Notes: generated by a model from the letters alone, not told the origin. DNA of 64,000 bases from MWBF01 sp040772005 (GCA_040772005.1 JAXGYZ010000004.1:248001-312000); one strand, 5' to 3'. Counted from the first letter of the stretch, positions 47,678 to 56,403 are shown. Numbers and translations: made by a program.

Positions 47678-48606
47678 GAGACCCTCGCTTCGGTGGCGCG
47701 GGGGTGCGCCCCGTCGTAGACCTCCCGCAGATGGCCCTGGGTGATGTGCGTGTACACCTGCGTGGTGGAGATATTGGCGTGGCCGAGCAGCTTCTGCACT
47801 TCGCGCAGGCCGGCCCCGCCGTTGAGCATGTGTGTCGCAAAGGAATGGCGCAGCGTGTGCGGTGTGACGCGGTCCTCCAGCCCCAGTTGCTTGGCATAGC
47901 CCTTGATGATCAGCCACAGCCCCTGGCGGGTCAGGCGCTCGCCGCGCGGGTTGAGAAACAGGGTCGGCTCGTCCTTGTTCTGCCCCAGGAGCGCGGCCCG
48001 GCCCTTCGCCAGGTAGGCCGCGACGGACTGCGCGGCCTCCGCGTACAGCGGCATGACGCGCTCCTTGTTGCCCTTGCCCACGCAACGGACCGAGCCGGCC
48101 TCCAGGTCGATGTCGTCCAGTGCCAGCCCGGCGACCTCACTGACCCGCATCCCCGTGGCATAGAGCAGCTCCAGCAGCGCGGTATCGCGCAGCGCCTTCG
48201 GCGTTTCGCCCACTTGCCCCGGCTGGGCCAGCAACTGGTCCACCTCTTCCGGCGTCAGGGTCGTCGGCAGGTGCTTCTTGACCTTTGGGGAATCGAGATC
48301 ATCGGCGGGATTGTCTGCCAGCGCGCCGGTGCGCAGCAGGAACCCGCAGAACGACTTCATGGCCGCCACCTTGCGCGCCACTGTAGCCGAAGCATACTCC
48401 CGCTCCTTCAGCCACAGGATGTAATCGATCAGGTCATTGCGGGTCAGTTCAGCCCAGCTTTCAGCGGGATCGGTGTCGGAATCCAGCCGGCCCAGCACGT
48501 AATCCTGAAATTGGGTGAGGTCATTCCGATAGGCCGCGGTCGTATTTTCGGAGCTGCCTTTCTCCGTCGTCAGGTAGTCAAGGAACTCCTGGATTTTATC
48601 TTCCAT
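47674..48606 (-). CDS. xerD: Tyrosine recombinase XerD-like
   Basis: A 310-residue integrase-type recombinase of Xer length. The SAM-like core-binding domain is residues 1-95 and the catalytic domain follows, with Arg154 (TGMRVSEV), Lys178, His250 and Arg253 (HTLRHSF), His276 (LGHANIS) and nucleophile Tyr285. It probably resolves chromosome dimers at dif together with FtsK, which is encoded at 56.5 kb. No dif site is recognised in the window. ATG 48606 is preceded by GGGAG, and an extended -10 box lies upstream. Confidence 0.93.
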   Translation of the reverse strand: MEDKIQEFLDYLTTEKGSSENTTAAYRNDLTQFQDYVLGRLDSDTDPAESWAELTRNDLIDYILWLKEREYASATVARKVAAMKSFCGFLLRTGALADNPADDLDSPKVKKHLPTTLTPEEVDQLLAQPGQVGETPKALRDTALLELLYATGMRVSEVAGLALDDIDLEAGSVRCVGKGNKERVMPLYAEAAQSVAAYLAKGRAALLGQNKDEPTLFLNPRGERLTRQGLWLIIKGYAKQLGLEDRVTPHTLRHSFATHMLNGGAGLREVQKLLGHANISTTQVYTHITQGHLREVYDGAHPRATEARVS

Positions 48607-48644
48607 TCGGTTTCTCCCTTGCACTGCGCGATTGAACAACCGCG

Positions 48645-48653
48645 ATTCTAGCA
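48645..48653 (-). promoter_or_regulatory. Extended -10 promoter TGC-TAGAAT upstream of xerD
   Basis: TGC-TAGAAT on the minus strand (48653-48645) lies in the 76-bp gap between the permease fusion and xerD, with a 38-nt leader. No clear -35 is seen. Confidence 0.4.
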
Positions 48654-48682
48654 CACACTTTGCATAAGAACCAAAACTCCCC

Positions 48683-50893
48683 TCAGGGTTCGCCAACGGC
48701 GATAAAGTATCCGTTCTCCGTAGTGACGTACAGCCGCCCCGGCGTCAGCGCGCCGCCGGTGACGATGCCCGCACCGCGCTCCAGGCCCAACTGCCAGATG
48801 GGTTCTTCCATCCCCTCGCTGATGACCAGGCACTCGGGAACGGTGGCCCGGTCCGAGCCGCAGATGTACGCGCGTCCGGCTGCGTCCAGTCCGATCACGC
48901 GGGGGCTCCGCTGCGGATAGCGCAGGTGCAGCAGCAGCCGGCTGTCGGGGCTGAGCATCACATACCGCAGGTCATCCCACGCGCTGCCGTAGAGCAGCCA
49001 TACGCGGCCCTGCCCGCTCACGCCTGCGTCGTAGGGCAGGAAGATCGTGGCTGCCTGCCAGTTCCAGGTGATCTGGCCGGTGCGCCGGGGGCCTTCCGCC
49101 GTCATTTCCCAGGGATAAACGCCGTGGCCCTCGCGCAGGTACGTCTTGCCATCCCCGCCGATGATGTATGCCGCGTTGATGCCAGCCTGTCCCGGTGGAA
49201 CGACCGCTCTGAAATCCGCCAGGCGGCCCGTCTGCCGGTCGAGCACTGTGTCCATCACAAAGAGCCAGCGTTCGTCCACATCGAGCCGGGGCCCGACCTC
49301 GCCCTGGCCGGGGAGCACGTCGCTCGTCCAGACGGCCTGGCCGTCGGGCGCGACGGCTTCTACGCGAGTCACCACCGTGTAATACACCGTGCCGTCCTGC
49401 GCCACGACCGGGCCGGAGCTTGCGCGGCGTCCGGTGGCCGAGCGCACCCGCCAGAGCTGATCGCCCGTCAGGCTGAAGGCCGACAGGCCGCCGGCCCCAT
49501 CGGTCACGTACAGGCGGCTGCCCTCCGGCCCTACCCCCAGGGCCAGCGGACCAACCGCCTCCGCGGGCAGCGCAGTCTGCCATAGCAGCTCGCCCGCACG
49601 GGTGAGGGCATATACATGGCCGCCCTTCGCCGCCACATAAACGTTGCCCGCAGCATCCACGACGGGGCTGCCGGGGAAGCCGGTCTCGTCGGACAGGAAC
49701 CAGCGCACCGCCGGTGTGACCAGCTCCGTCTGCGGCGCCAGTGCGGACCCATACGCATCGTGGCGCTCCGCCGCCCACAGGTGCCCGCCCGGCACAGGCA
49801 GGCTCGCCTGCACAGCCGCGCCGCTCAACTCCGGCGCACTCCCCTGCCAGGGCTTCCAGATCAGCACCGCAGCCGCCACCAGCAGCAGGGCCAGCCCGCC
49901 GCCGGCCACTTGCCGCCGGCCAGCTCCGTCCGTGCCGAGCAGGGCCTCGTCCAGCCAGTCGCCGGCCGCGCCGAACACGCGCCCCAGCCCGTGAGCCCGG
50001 CGGCGCGCGGGCCGCGCCAGTTGCCGCCGCAGCCCTTCACCCATGAGGTTGAAGCCGAGCATCGCCACGAAGATGAGCGTGCCGGTCGCGACGGTGGCCC
50101 ACGGCTTGAGAATCTGCCACGAGTCGGACAGCATCTGGCCCAGCTCGGGGCTGCCGCTGACCGCCGTCGCGGAAAAATCGCCGGTCACGACCCAGTACGC
50201 GCCGCCGATGTAGTAGCCAAGAAAGCCGAGCGCAGCCACGACCATCAGCGTGCCGCCCGCCTCGAACGCGAGCAGCATCCCCCACAGCGGCATGATCTGG
50301 CGCAGGATGTGGCGGAACACCGTCTCCGCGCCGGATGCGCCGAGCGCGCGCGCCGCCTCCACGTAGGGTTGCCCCTTGAGGAGCCGCGTCTGCTCGCTGA
50401 CCAGCCGCGCCGTGTCCGCCCAGCCCGTGGCGGCCAGCCCGATGATGAACGCGGGCAGCCCGCGCTGCACGCCCACGGCGGTGATGACGGCCAGCGCCGC
50501 GATGATGGTCGGGATGGTCAGCCCGACCGAGATGAGCGCGTTGGGGATCCGGCTGGCCGTGCCCGCAGACCAGCCCGCCCACACGCCGATGAGCAGCCCC
50601 AGCCCCAGGCGCATCACCGCGACGAGCGCCACGAGGATAAGCGTAGGCCGCACGCCCCACAGCAGCCGGCTCAACAGGTCGCGGCCGAACCGGTCTGAAC
50701 CCAGGGGGAAATCCGGCACGGTGAGGGGTGGATAGGGCGGATAAATCCATGTGTCGCCCACGAGCACGCCCACGTGCGTCGCAATCGGGTCCTGCGGCGC
50801 CAGCGACGGCCCGGCGACGGCCAGCACTGCGATGAACGAGAGCAGGAGCAGCCCCACTGCCAGGGGCCAGTTGCGGAGGGCCGCCTTACGCAT
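48683..50893 (-). CDS. DppC-type ABC permease fused to a PQQ-like beta-propeller
   Basis: A 736-residue fusion. Residues about 1-305 are a DppC/OppC permease: an N-terminal helix, the periplasmic LGSDRFGRDLLSRLLWG loop and the EAA-loop region YVEAARALGASGAETVFRHI. After a basic linker, an extra helix (about 342-357, GGLALLLVAAAVLIWKPW) leads to about 370 residues of propeller with repeats such as GNVYVAAKGGHVYALTRAGE and GGLSAFSLTGDQLWRV. The extra helix should place the propeller outside the cell. The start ATG 50893 overlaps the DppB-like gene by 8 bp. No ATPase or binding protein lies nearby. Confidence 0.85.
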   Translation of the reverse strand: MRKAALRNWPLAVGLLLLSFIAVLAVAGPSLAPQDPIATHVGVLVGDTWIYPPYPPLTVPDFPLGSDRFGRDLLSRLLWGVRPTLILVALVAVMRLGLGLLIGVWAGWSAGTASRIPNALISVGLTIPTIIAALAVITAVGVQRGLPAFIIGLAATGWADTARLVSEQTRLLKGQPYVEAARALGASGAETVFRHILRQIMPLWGMLLAFEAGGTLMVVAALGFLGYYIGGAYWVVTGDFSATAVSGSPELGQMLSDSWQILKPWATVATGTLIFVAMLGFNLMGEGLRRQLARPARRRAHGLGRVFGAAGDWLDEALLGTDGAGRRQVAGGGLALLLVAAAVLIWKPWQGSAPELSGAAVQASLPVPGGHLWAAERHDAYGSALAPQTELVTPAVRWFLSDETGFPGSPVVDAAGNVYVAAKGGHVYALTRAGELLWQTALPAEAVGPLALGVGPEGSRLYVTDGAGGLSAFSLTGDQLWRVRSATGRRASSGPVVAQDGTVYYTVVTRVEAVAPDGQAVWTSDVLPGQGEVGPRLDVDERWLFVMDTVLDRQTGRLADFRAVVPPGQAGINAAYIIGGDGKTYLREGHGVYPWEMTAEGPRRTGQITWNWQAATIFLPYDAGVSGQGRVWLLYGSAWDDLRYVMLSPDSRLLLHLRYPQRSPRVIGLDAAGRAYICGSDRATVPECLVISEGMEEPIWQLGLERGAGIVTGGALTPGRLYVTTENGYFIAVGEP

Positions 50894-51854
50894 AGGCGCT
50901 GTCCTCCGCCTGCTCGGTCGCCGCGCGCAGCCGGGGGTCCGCAACGCGCGCCGCAATCCCCGCCAGCAGATCTCCGGCGAGGAACACCGCGGCCAGCACG
51001 GTGAGTGTGGCAGCCAGCAGCGGCGCGTGCAGAAAGGTGACACGCGGCCCGGCGGTCGATTCCGGTGCGAGCAGCGTCAGGGCCAGTTGGCGGCCCAGCC
51101 CCGGCCACGAGAAAATCCACTCGACCAGGATCAGCTCACCGATCATCAGGCGCAGCGCGGTAAAGACCGCAGTCGCCACCGGCGCGATGATGTTGCGCAG
51201 CGCATGGCGCCGCCGGATCATACGCAGCGGCACGCCCACGCTCCGCGCCGCGGTGACGTACATCTTATCCATCTCTGCCGCGAGCAGGCTGGCCGTGACC
51301 TGCGCGACCTGCGCAGCGGGCCGCGCGGCCAGCACAACCGTCGGCAGAATCAGATGGGCGTCCCAGCCGAACCCCTGAATCGGCGGCGGCTTGATGACCG
51401 AGCCATGAATGAGCAGGCTGAGCACGGCCAGGACGGCCAGGCTGCCGATGTAGAACGCAGGCATGGCGAGGCCGAGCGTGGTTGCCATCGTCAGCCAGGC
51501 CGCGATGCCCGGGGGCTCGCCGCGCACGGCCACCAGCCCCAGCGCCACGCCCGCTATCGTGCTGAGCAGCAGCGCCACGGCCAGCAGCCCCAGGCTGGCG
51601 CCGGCTGCCGCGGCGACCGTCTGCAGCACCGGCGCGCCTGCCGGCGGGATCGCGCCCAGGTCCAGCCGCAGCGCATCGCGCAGATATGCGCCGTAGGCGG
51701 GCAGCAGCGGCGCGGCCTCGCGGTTCAGCGCGACGAGCGGGTTATTGGCAAGTTGCAACGGCCGGATGAGGTGTGCGTAAGCATAGCCGGCAAAGTTAGC
51801 GAGCAGCAGCACGCAGGGAATCAGTGCCAGGCGGCGCAGGATGTAACGCGTCAT
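50886..51854 (-). CDS. DppB-type ABC transporter permease
   Basis: A 322-residue permease with about six helices. It begins MTRYILRRLALIPCVLLLAN, typical of DppB/OppB, and the cytoplasmic EAA-like region (YVTAARSVGVPLRMIRRRHA) contacts the ATPase. It pairs with the overlapping DppC-like fusion to form a peptide/nickel/opine-class importer channel. The N-terminal periplasmic portion is shorter and more divergent than in canonical DppB. The cognate ATPases must be encoded elsewhere. Confidence 0.88.
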   Translation of the reverse strand: MTRYILRRLALIPCVLLLANFAGYAYAHLIRPLQLANNPLVALNREAAPLLPAYGAYLRDALRLDLGAIPPAGAPVLQTVAAAAGASLGLLAVALLLSTIAGVALGLVAVRGEPPGIAAWLTMATTLGLAMPAFYIGSLAVLAVLSLLIHGSVIKPPPIQGFGWDAHLILPTVVLAARPAAQVAQVTASLLAAEMDKMYVTAARSVGVPLRMIRRRHALRNIIAPVATAVFTALRLMIGELILVEWIFSWPGLGRQLALTLLAPESTAGPRVTFLHAPLLAATLTVLAAVFLAGDLLAGIAARVADPRLRAATEQAEDSAYA

Positions 51855-51857
51855 GGG

Positions 51858-52760
51858 TCACGGCTCACCGCGCAGCGTACGCCAGGCCGGCAGGGTGTCG
51901 CGTTCATCCCACCAGTCCGGCGCATCGCCCCAGCGGTAGCGGATGAAGTCCAGGGGCTTTTCAGGGACGGCTGCCGCCTCGTCAGGCCGCATCCGGTTGG
52001 CAATGAACCCCGCGATGGGATAGTCGTCTGCCCGCTCCAGCAGGGCCCGGTGCAAGGGCGCAGGATCATAGCGCACCATGCGCAGCGTGGCCTGCCAGCC
52101 GGTCGCCGCCGACCAATCCAGCAGCGCATATTCGGCGCGTCCCTGCTCCTTGCCCTTGCCGCGGCCGTAGCTCAGGCTGCCCGTATTGACGATGAGGGTG
52201 CCCCGGCCCTGGTTGCCGTTCGCCCCCGGCACGAACCGGCGCAACAGCGCGTGCGTGTGGCCGCAGACGACGACATCGGCATCCGCGCCGCCGAGCAGCT
52301 CGCGCACCCGCTCGTCGGTCTGCGACCAGGGCGAGCGTTCCTCGCCGGGTCGCGGCAGGAAGGGCAGGAACGGATTGCCCGGCACACCATGGACGATGAG
52401 CAGGTCCTCCAGGCGGCCCCCGGAGAAGGCGACGTACTCCGGTCGCGCCGCCAACCACGCCACGCGTTCCGGTCCCAGCCGCGCGCGCTCCCACCTGACC
52501 ACCTCCTGCGCCAGCGGCATGTTCCAGTGCGCGGGCCAGAGCGATGTCTCCCACAGCGCAACGTAGAGCTCCGCATTGCCGAGGATGCACTGGCAGGGGA
52601 TGCTGCGCAGCAGGTCCACGACCTCCGCGCCCCAGGGGAGCTTGTACACCAGGTCGCCGGTGACGACGAGCGCGTCGGGCCGCTGGCTGCGCAGGTCAGC
52701 GAGCACCGCCTGGAGCGCAAACAGGTTCCCGTGGATGTCGCCAAAAACTGCGATGCGCAT
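51858..52760 (-). CDS. Metallophosphoesterase (YfcE/calcineurin-like)
   Basis: A 300-residue phosphoesterase with all core motifs: GDIHGN (7-12), TGDLV (34-38), GNAE (61-64) and CGHTHALL near 165. The family hydrolyses phosphodiesters or monoesters with a dinuclear metal centre; the substrate is unknown. It lies 3 bp upstream of the permease gene and 6 bp downstream of ogt, within a leftward operon. The motif GNAE replaces the usual GNHD, which is common in YfcE-like members. Confidence 0.9.
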   Translation of the reverse strand: MRIAVFGDIHGNLFALQAVLADLRSQRPDALVVTGDLVYKLPWGAEVVDLLRSIPCQCILGNAELYVALWETSLWPAHWNMPLAQEVVRWERARLGPERVAWLAARPEYVAFSGGRLEDLLIVHGVPGNPFLPFLPRPGEERSPWSQTDERVRELLGGADADVVVCGHTHALLRRFVPGANGNQGRGTLIVNTGSLSYGRGKGKEQGRAEYALLDWSAATGWQATLRMVRYDPAPLHRALLERADDYPIAGFIANRMRPDEAAAVPEKPLDFIRYRWGDAPDWWDERDTLPAWRTLRGEP

Positions 52761-52766
52761 GGTGGA

Positions 52767-53408
52767 CTATATCAGCAGCCGTGCCTGGCCGGTCTCCAGC
52801 GCCAGCAGCCGCGCCTTCATCGCGAGACCGCCGGCATAGCCGTGCAGGCTGCCGTCCGAGCCGATGACCCGGTGGCAGGGGATAATCAGCGGAATCGGGT
52901 TGCTGCCGAGCGCGGCCCCAACCGCCTGGTAGATGCCCTGGCCGCTCCCGCCGACCTGCCGCGCAATCCACGCATAGGTGCGCGTCTGCGCGTAGGGTAT
53001 CTTGGCCGCGATGGCCCACACGGTCAGCGCGAACGAAGTATGCCCGCGCAGGTCCAGCGGCACATCGAACTCTTGCAGCGCCCCCGCAAGATAACCGCGC
53101 ACCTGCCGCGCCGCAGCCTGCAACAGCGCTTCGGGCCCGCCGGCAGCCTCCCCCGTCGCGGCCGCAGGCTCGAACTCGACCAGCGGCACATCCGGATAGT
53201 CGTAATGGACCGCGCGCAGCGCGGCCGCGCGCGTGGCCGAGGGCAACGTCAGGAGGCGCAGGCCGCGCTCGGAGGCCACGAGGCCCACCCAGCCCCAGCC
53301 CGCGCCGGTCGCCGGATACGGCGATGCTGCCTGCGCATCGTTCAGCGCGCCGCCGGTCTGCACGTCCTCATCGACTGGCACGACCATCGCCCGCAGTTCA
53401 TCTGTCAT
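52767..53408 (-). CDS. ogt: Methylated-DNA--protein-cysteine methyltransferase
   Basis: A 213-residue O6-alkylguanine repair protein. The C-terminal domain has IPCHRVIGSDGSLHGYAGGL with acceptor Cys178, preceded by YAWIARQVGGSGQ. The N-terminal domain is about 50 residues longer than usual and diverged. It removes O6-methyl groups from guanine by suicide transfer. ATG 53408 overlaps the end of the upstream small membrane gene by 11 bp. Confidence 0.95.
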   Translation of the reverse strand: MTDELRAMVVPVDEDVQTGGALNDAQAASPYPATGAGWGWVGLVASERGLRLLTLPSATRAAALRAVHYDYPDVPLVEFEPAAATGEAAGGPEALLQAAARQVRGYLAGALQEFDVPLDLRGHTSFALTVWAIAAKIPYAQTRTYAWIARQVGGSGQGIYQAVGAALGSNPIPLIIPCHRVIGSDGSLHGYAGGLAMKARLLALETGQARLLI

Positions 53409-53733
53409 GGCTGCCCTGTTCTCCTTGCACTTGCCCCGTCCTGCGTGCGGCCAGCCGCATAACAACCAGGCCCGTCAGCACCATCACGACCGCAGCCCAG
53501 GCCACCGCCACTGCGTAGCGCAGCACCCCTGAAGCCCACAGGTCAGGCATCAGCAGCGCCAGGCCGGAGGTGACGAGCGCGACCGGCAGCACGCCGTTCA
53601 GGGCCAGCACAAGCCCCACCTGCGGCTGGCGCAATGCCGGTTTCCGTCCCAGCCGCATGCTCAGCCAGGCGACCATCGCCATCGGAAAGATGACCCCGGC
53701 GATGAGGACCAGGATGCCCGCCACGGTCTGCAC
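53398..53733 (-). CDS. Small membrane protein, three helices
   Basis: A 111-residue hydrophobic protein with helices at about 3-24, 38-60 and 70-92 and a polar tail. No family is recognised. It overlaps ogt by 11 bp and follows a GT2 gene by 18 bp, so it is part of the same leftward transcription unit. Confidence 0.7.
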   Translation of the reverse strand: MQTVAGILVLIAGVIFPMAMVAWLSMRLGRKPALRQPQVGLVLALNGVLPVALVTSGLALLMPDLWASGVLRYAVAVAWAAVVMVLTGLVVMRLAARRTGQVQGEQGSHDR

Positions 53734-53751
53734 AGCCGCCTCCTGTACCCC

Positions 53752-54459
53752 TCAATCGAACGAGCCGCGCAACCGGGCGCGCCAGATGCGCCAGACCATC
53801 TTCAAGAACAGCACGCTGTCATGCACCGGGCGGAAGTGGCTCTTCTTGTCGTTGTAGATCGTCTTGATCGGGACCCAACCCACACGGAACCCCGCGAGTT
53901 GTGCGCGAAGGAGAATCTCGACCTCGGCCTCGAAGCGGCTGCTGCTGGGCCGCACCTTCGCCATCACATCGCGACTGAGCAGGCGGTAGCCGCTCTGGTT
54001 ATCGGGAATCGGCTGGCCCATCGCCCAGCCGAGCAGCACCGTGCCCACCCGATTTCCGAACTGGCTCTTCGGCGGCATCTCACCGAACGTACGCTTGCCG
54101 ATGATGATGTCGCCCTGCCCGGCACGGAACGCCTCGATGAACAGCGGAATCTCGTCCGGGTCGTGCTGGCCGTCTGCATCGAGCGTGATGGCCGCGGCAA
54201 CCCCGCGCGCCACCGCATAGTCGAAGCCGGTGTTGAGCGCCTTCCCCTTGCCCTGGTTCACCGCGTGAGCCACCACTTTCGCGCCTGCCAGCGCGGCGGC
54301 CGCGGCGCTCCCGTCGGTCGAGCCGTCATCCACCACGACCACCGGCACATGAGCGAGCGCGCGCTTCACGACCTCTCCGATATACTTGGCCTCATTATAG
54401 CAAGGGATCAGGGCGATGATTTCGCCCGTTTGCGCGGCCCGCGCCTGTGTCTCTGGCAT
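53752..54459 (-). CDS. GT2 glycosyltransferase, DPM1-like
   Basis: A 235-residue soluble GT-A protein: IIALIPCYNEAKYIGEVV, VVVDDGSTDGS, TLDADGQHDPDEIP (metal site) and DNQSGYRLLSRDV match dolichyl-phosphate mannose synthase-like enzymes without membrane helices. It probably charges a lipid carrier with a hexose for envelope glycosylation. It is the promoter-proximal gene of the leftward run that includes ogt and the permeases. Confidence 0.9.
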   Translation of the reverse strand: MPETQARAAQTGEIIALIPCYNEAKYIGEVVKRALAHVPVVVVDDGSTDGSAAAAALAGAKVVAHAVNQGKGKALNTGFDYAVARGVAAAITLDADGQHDPDEIPLFIEAFRAGQGDIIIGKRTFGEMPPKSQFGNRVGTVLLGWAMGQPIPDNQSGYRLLSRDVMAKVRPSSSRFEAEVEILLRAQLAGFRVGWVPIKTIYNDKKSHFRPVHDSVLFLKMVWRIWRARLRGSFD

Positions 54460-54548
54460 GGCTGTCTCCTTCAGTACGGCGACGTATACGCTGTCGCCAG
54501 TGTACCGCGGGAAGGGGGCTGCGTCAACCTAACCCCGCAGCGCCTCTG

Positions 54549-54572
54549 TAGGACGGGTTGGCAACCCATCCC
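54549..54572. repeat. Hairpin, family 7 copy C
   Basis: TAGGACGGGTTGGCAACCCA is followed by TCCC, an imperfect palindrome of the same family as 23792-23816 and 23945-23963. It lies in the 239-bp gap between divergent genes. Confidence 0.6.
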
Positions 54573-54610
54573 ACAATAACATACAAACACGCTTATAAAA
54601 CATAAGATGT

Positions 54611-54639
54611 TTGGCATCTGGCCCATTCTGTGCTATCAT
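54611..54639 (+). promoter_or_regulatory. Promoter TTGGCA-17-TATCAT
   Basis: TTGGCA (54611-54616), a 17-nt spacer and TATCAT (54634-54639) precede the SufR-like gene, giving a leader of about 50 nt. Confidence 0.6.
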
Positions 54640-54698
54640 CAGGGCAGACATGCACAACAATCAGGCGCGCAACAGCTCGGACGCCTGCGGAGATGGCG

Positions 54699-55358
54699 AT
54701 GGCAGACAGTGAATTGAACAAGGCACTCGGCGACCAGTTGCAACCGACGCGCCGGCGCATCCTCCTGGCCCTGAAACAGCGCGGCGGCATGACCGCAGCC
54801 GAGCTGGCCGAGCTGCTCGGCATCACCAGCATGGGCGTGCGCCGCCATCTGACGACCCTGGAACGCGACCGGCTCGTGGATTACGAGCTGGTGCAGCGCG
54901 GCAAGGGCCGGCCGAGCTATGTCTACCGGCTGACCGCCCAGGCCGAGAACCTGTTCCCCAAGAACTACGCCGGGCTGGCCAAGGAGCTCCTGGGCTACCT
55001 GGCGAACCGCGACAGCGGCAGCGAGATCATCCAGTTATTCGACCAGCGCGCCGACCGCCGTATCCGGCAGGCGCGCGCGCAGCTTGAGGGCAAGTCGCTG
55101 GCTGACCGCGTGGCCGGGCTGGCCGACATCCTCAACAACGACGGCTACCTGGCCGAGTGGCAGCAGGTGGATGCCAACACCTTCCTGCTCAGCGAGCACA
55201 ACTGCGCCGTCCACGAAGTGGCGGCCGAGTTTCGCGCGGCCTGTCATTCCGAGTTGAGCTTCCTCCGGGCCATCCTGCCCGACGCGGACATCACGCGCGA
55301 GGAGCACCTGATGGCCGGCGACCTGAGCTGCACCTACCGCATCTGCCGCACCGCCTGA
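54699..55358 (+). CDS. SufR-like HTH regulator with C-terminal cysteines
   Basis: A 219-residue regulator. A winged HTH (about 14-80) has MTAAELAELLGITSMGVRRH. The C-terminal part holds Cys169, Cys182, Cys211 and Cys216; Cys169 and Cys182 are 12 residues apart, as in SufR iron-sulfur repressors. The SufR pattern, as I know it, has a third cysteine 13 residues further on; here that position is Ala196. The last canonical one matches Cys211. An Fe-S or metal-sensing role is likely but altered. No suf genes are present. ATG 54699 follows GGAG; the next gene starts 6 bp after its stop. Confidence 0.82.
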   Translation: MADSELNKALGDQLQPTRRRILLALKQRGGMTAAELAELLGITSMGVRRHLTTLERDRLVDYELVQRGKGRPSYVYRLTAQAENLFPKNYAGLAKELLGYLANRDSGSEIIQLFDQRADRRIRQARAQLEGKSLADRVAGLADILNNDGYLAEWQQVDANTFLLSEHNCAVHEVAAEFRAACHSELSFLRAILPDADITREEHLMAGDLSCTYRICRTA

Positions 55359-55364
55359 CCGGCC

Positions 55365-56123
55365 ATGAACCATCCCTTCATCGCCGCACTGGAACCCGAC
55401 CTCTTCTTCGCCGTGCGCATCGAGAGCGCGGCGAAGGCTGCGGGCGCGCGGGCCGTGGTGGTGGACAATGCCGCCGCGCTGTGGGAAGCCATCGAGCACT
55501 GGCCCGAACTCATCCTCGTGGACCTGTCCGCGGGCGACTGGGAAGAGGTGGTGCGTCGCGCCAAGACCTTCCCGCACACGAAGGCCATCCCCATCGTGGC
55601 CTTCGGCAGCCACGTCGATACGGCTACCCTGCGGGCCGCGCGCGAAGCGGGCTGCGACCACGCGTGGGCGCGCTCCCGCTTCACCTCCGAGCTGCCCGAC
55701 CTGGTGCGCGAGACGCTGCACCCGCCCATCCGGCACGTGGCGGGGTGGGACGAGCCGCCGCCCGCCGCGCTGCGCCGCGGCATCGAGCAGTTCAACGCAG
55801 GCGAGTACTGGGAATGTCACGAGACGCTGGAGCACCTCTGGAACGCAGAGCCGCGCGCCGTTCGCGACCTCTACCAGGGGATCCTGCAGGTCGGCGTGGC
55901 GCTGCACCATCTCCGACAGGGCAACTACGCAGGCGCAATCAAGATGTTTCGCCGGGGCCTGCCCCGCCTGAAGGACCTGCCGCCCGTCAGTCAGGGCGTG
56001 CCCGTCCACGAATTTGCCGCGGCCGCGCGGGCCGTCCACGACGCCGCGGTCAAACTCGGCCCGGACCGGCTCGACCGGCTGGACCTGCCCTTCCCCCAAA
56101 TCAGCTTCCGCGAGACGGCCTGA
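55365..56123 (+). CDS. Pseudo-receiver fused to DUF309
   Basis: A 252-residue two-domain protein. Residues 1-120 look like a degenerate response-regulator receiver: ELILVDLSAGDW holds an Asp at the phospho-acceptor place, but the conserved Lys is replaced (AWARSRF). Residues about 140-215 are DUF309, with FNAGEYWECHETLEHLW and LYQGILQVGVALHHLRQGNY, an all-alpha domain of unknown function. It is co-transcribed with the SufR-like gene, so it may take part in the same response. Confidence 0.8.
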   Translation: MNHPFIAALEPDLFFAVRIESAAKAAGARAVVVDNAAALWEAIEHWPELILVDLSAGDWEEVVRRAKTFPHTKAIPIVAFGSHVDTATLRAAREAGCDHAWARSRFTSELPDLVRETLHPPIRHVAGWDEPPPAALRRGIEQFNAGEYWECHETLEHLWNAEPRAVRDLYQGILQVGVALHHLRQGNYAGAIKMFRRGLPRLKDLPPVSQGVPVHEFAAAARAVHDAAVKLGPDRLDRLDLPFPQISFRETA

Positions 56124-56152
56124 CGCGCGTCCCCAATGGTGCAAAAGTCTAT

Positions 56153-56191
56153 CGGGGCAGTTTTGCCGCCTTTGGCAGCAAAACTGCCCCG
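56153..56191 (+). terminator. Hairpin after the DUF309 gene
   Basis: A 14-bp perfect stem (56153-56166 with 56178-56191) and 11-nt loop. The left arm includes GGCAGTTTTGC. It has no U-run but stands 30 bp after the stop codon. Confidence 0.6.
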
Positions 56192-56199
56192 GGGGGTAC

Positions 56200-56360
56200 G
56201 TTTCACGTTGGGGGCGCGGCCAGCGCGGATAAACGAATGCGCTGGCGCGCCACGAATACGCGAATCGTGGGCGCCGCGGCGGGATATTCGTGTATCCGTG
56301 CCCGGCGCCGCAGCGCCATTCGCGTATGCGCGCTGGCCGCGTTCGCCCCCAGTATGAAAC
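56200..56360. repeat. Large (161-bp) imperfect palindrome upstream of ftsK
   Basis: The outer arms GTTTCA-n4-GGGGGCG-CGGCCAGCGCG and CGCGCTGGCCG-n4-CGCCCCC-n4-TGAAAC pair over 24 bp, and inner segments (ATAAACGAATGCGCTGGCGC against GGCGCTGCGGCGC-type sequence) continue the symmetry. With the terminator hairpin it fills the 335-bp gap 56124-56458; no gene is visible there. Confidence 0.7.
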
Positions 56361-56403
56361 GCGCCCGGCCCCGGGCTCACGATATCCCTTGACAGGCAAC
56401 CTA

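Noticed and set aside
50751..53462. A 903-codon open frame on the plus strand
   Set aside because: It lies antisense to well-recognised genes (permeases, metallophosphoesterase, ogt) and its product is an Arg/Gln/His-rich low-complexity chain with no domain; high GC makes such antisense frames common.
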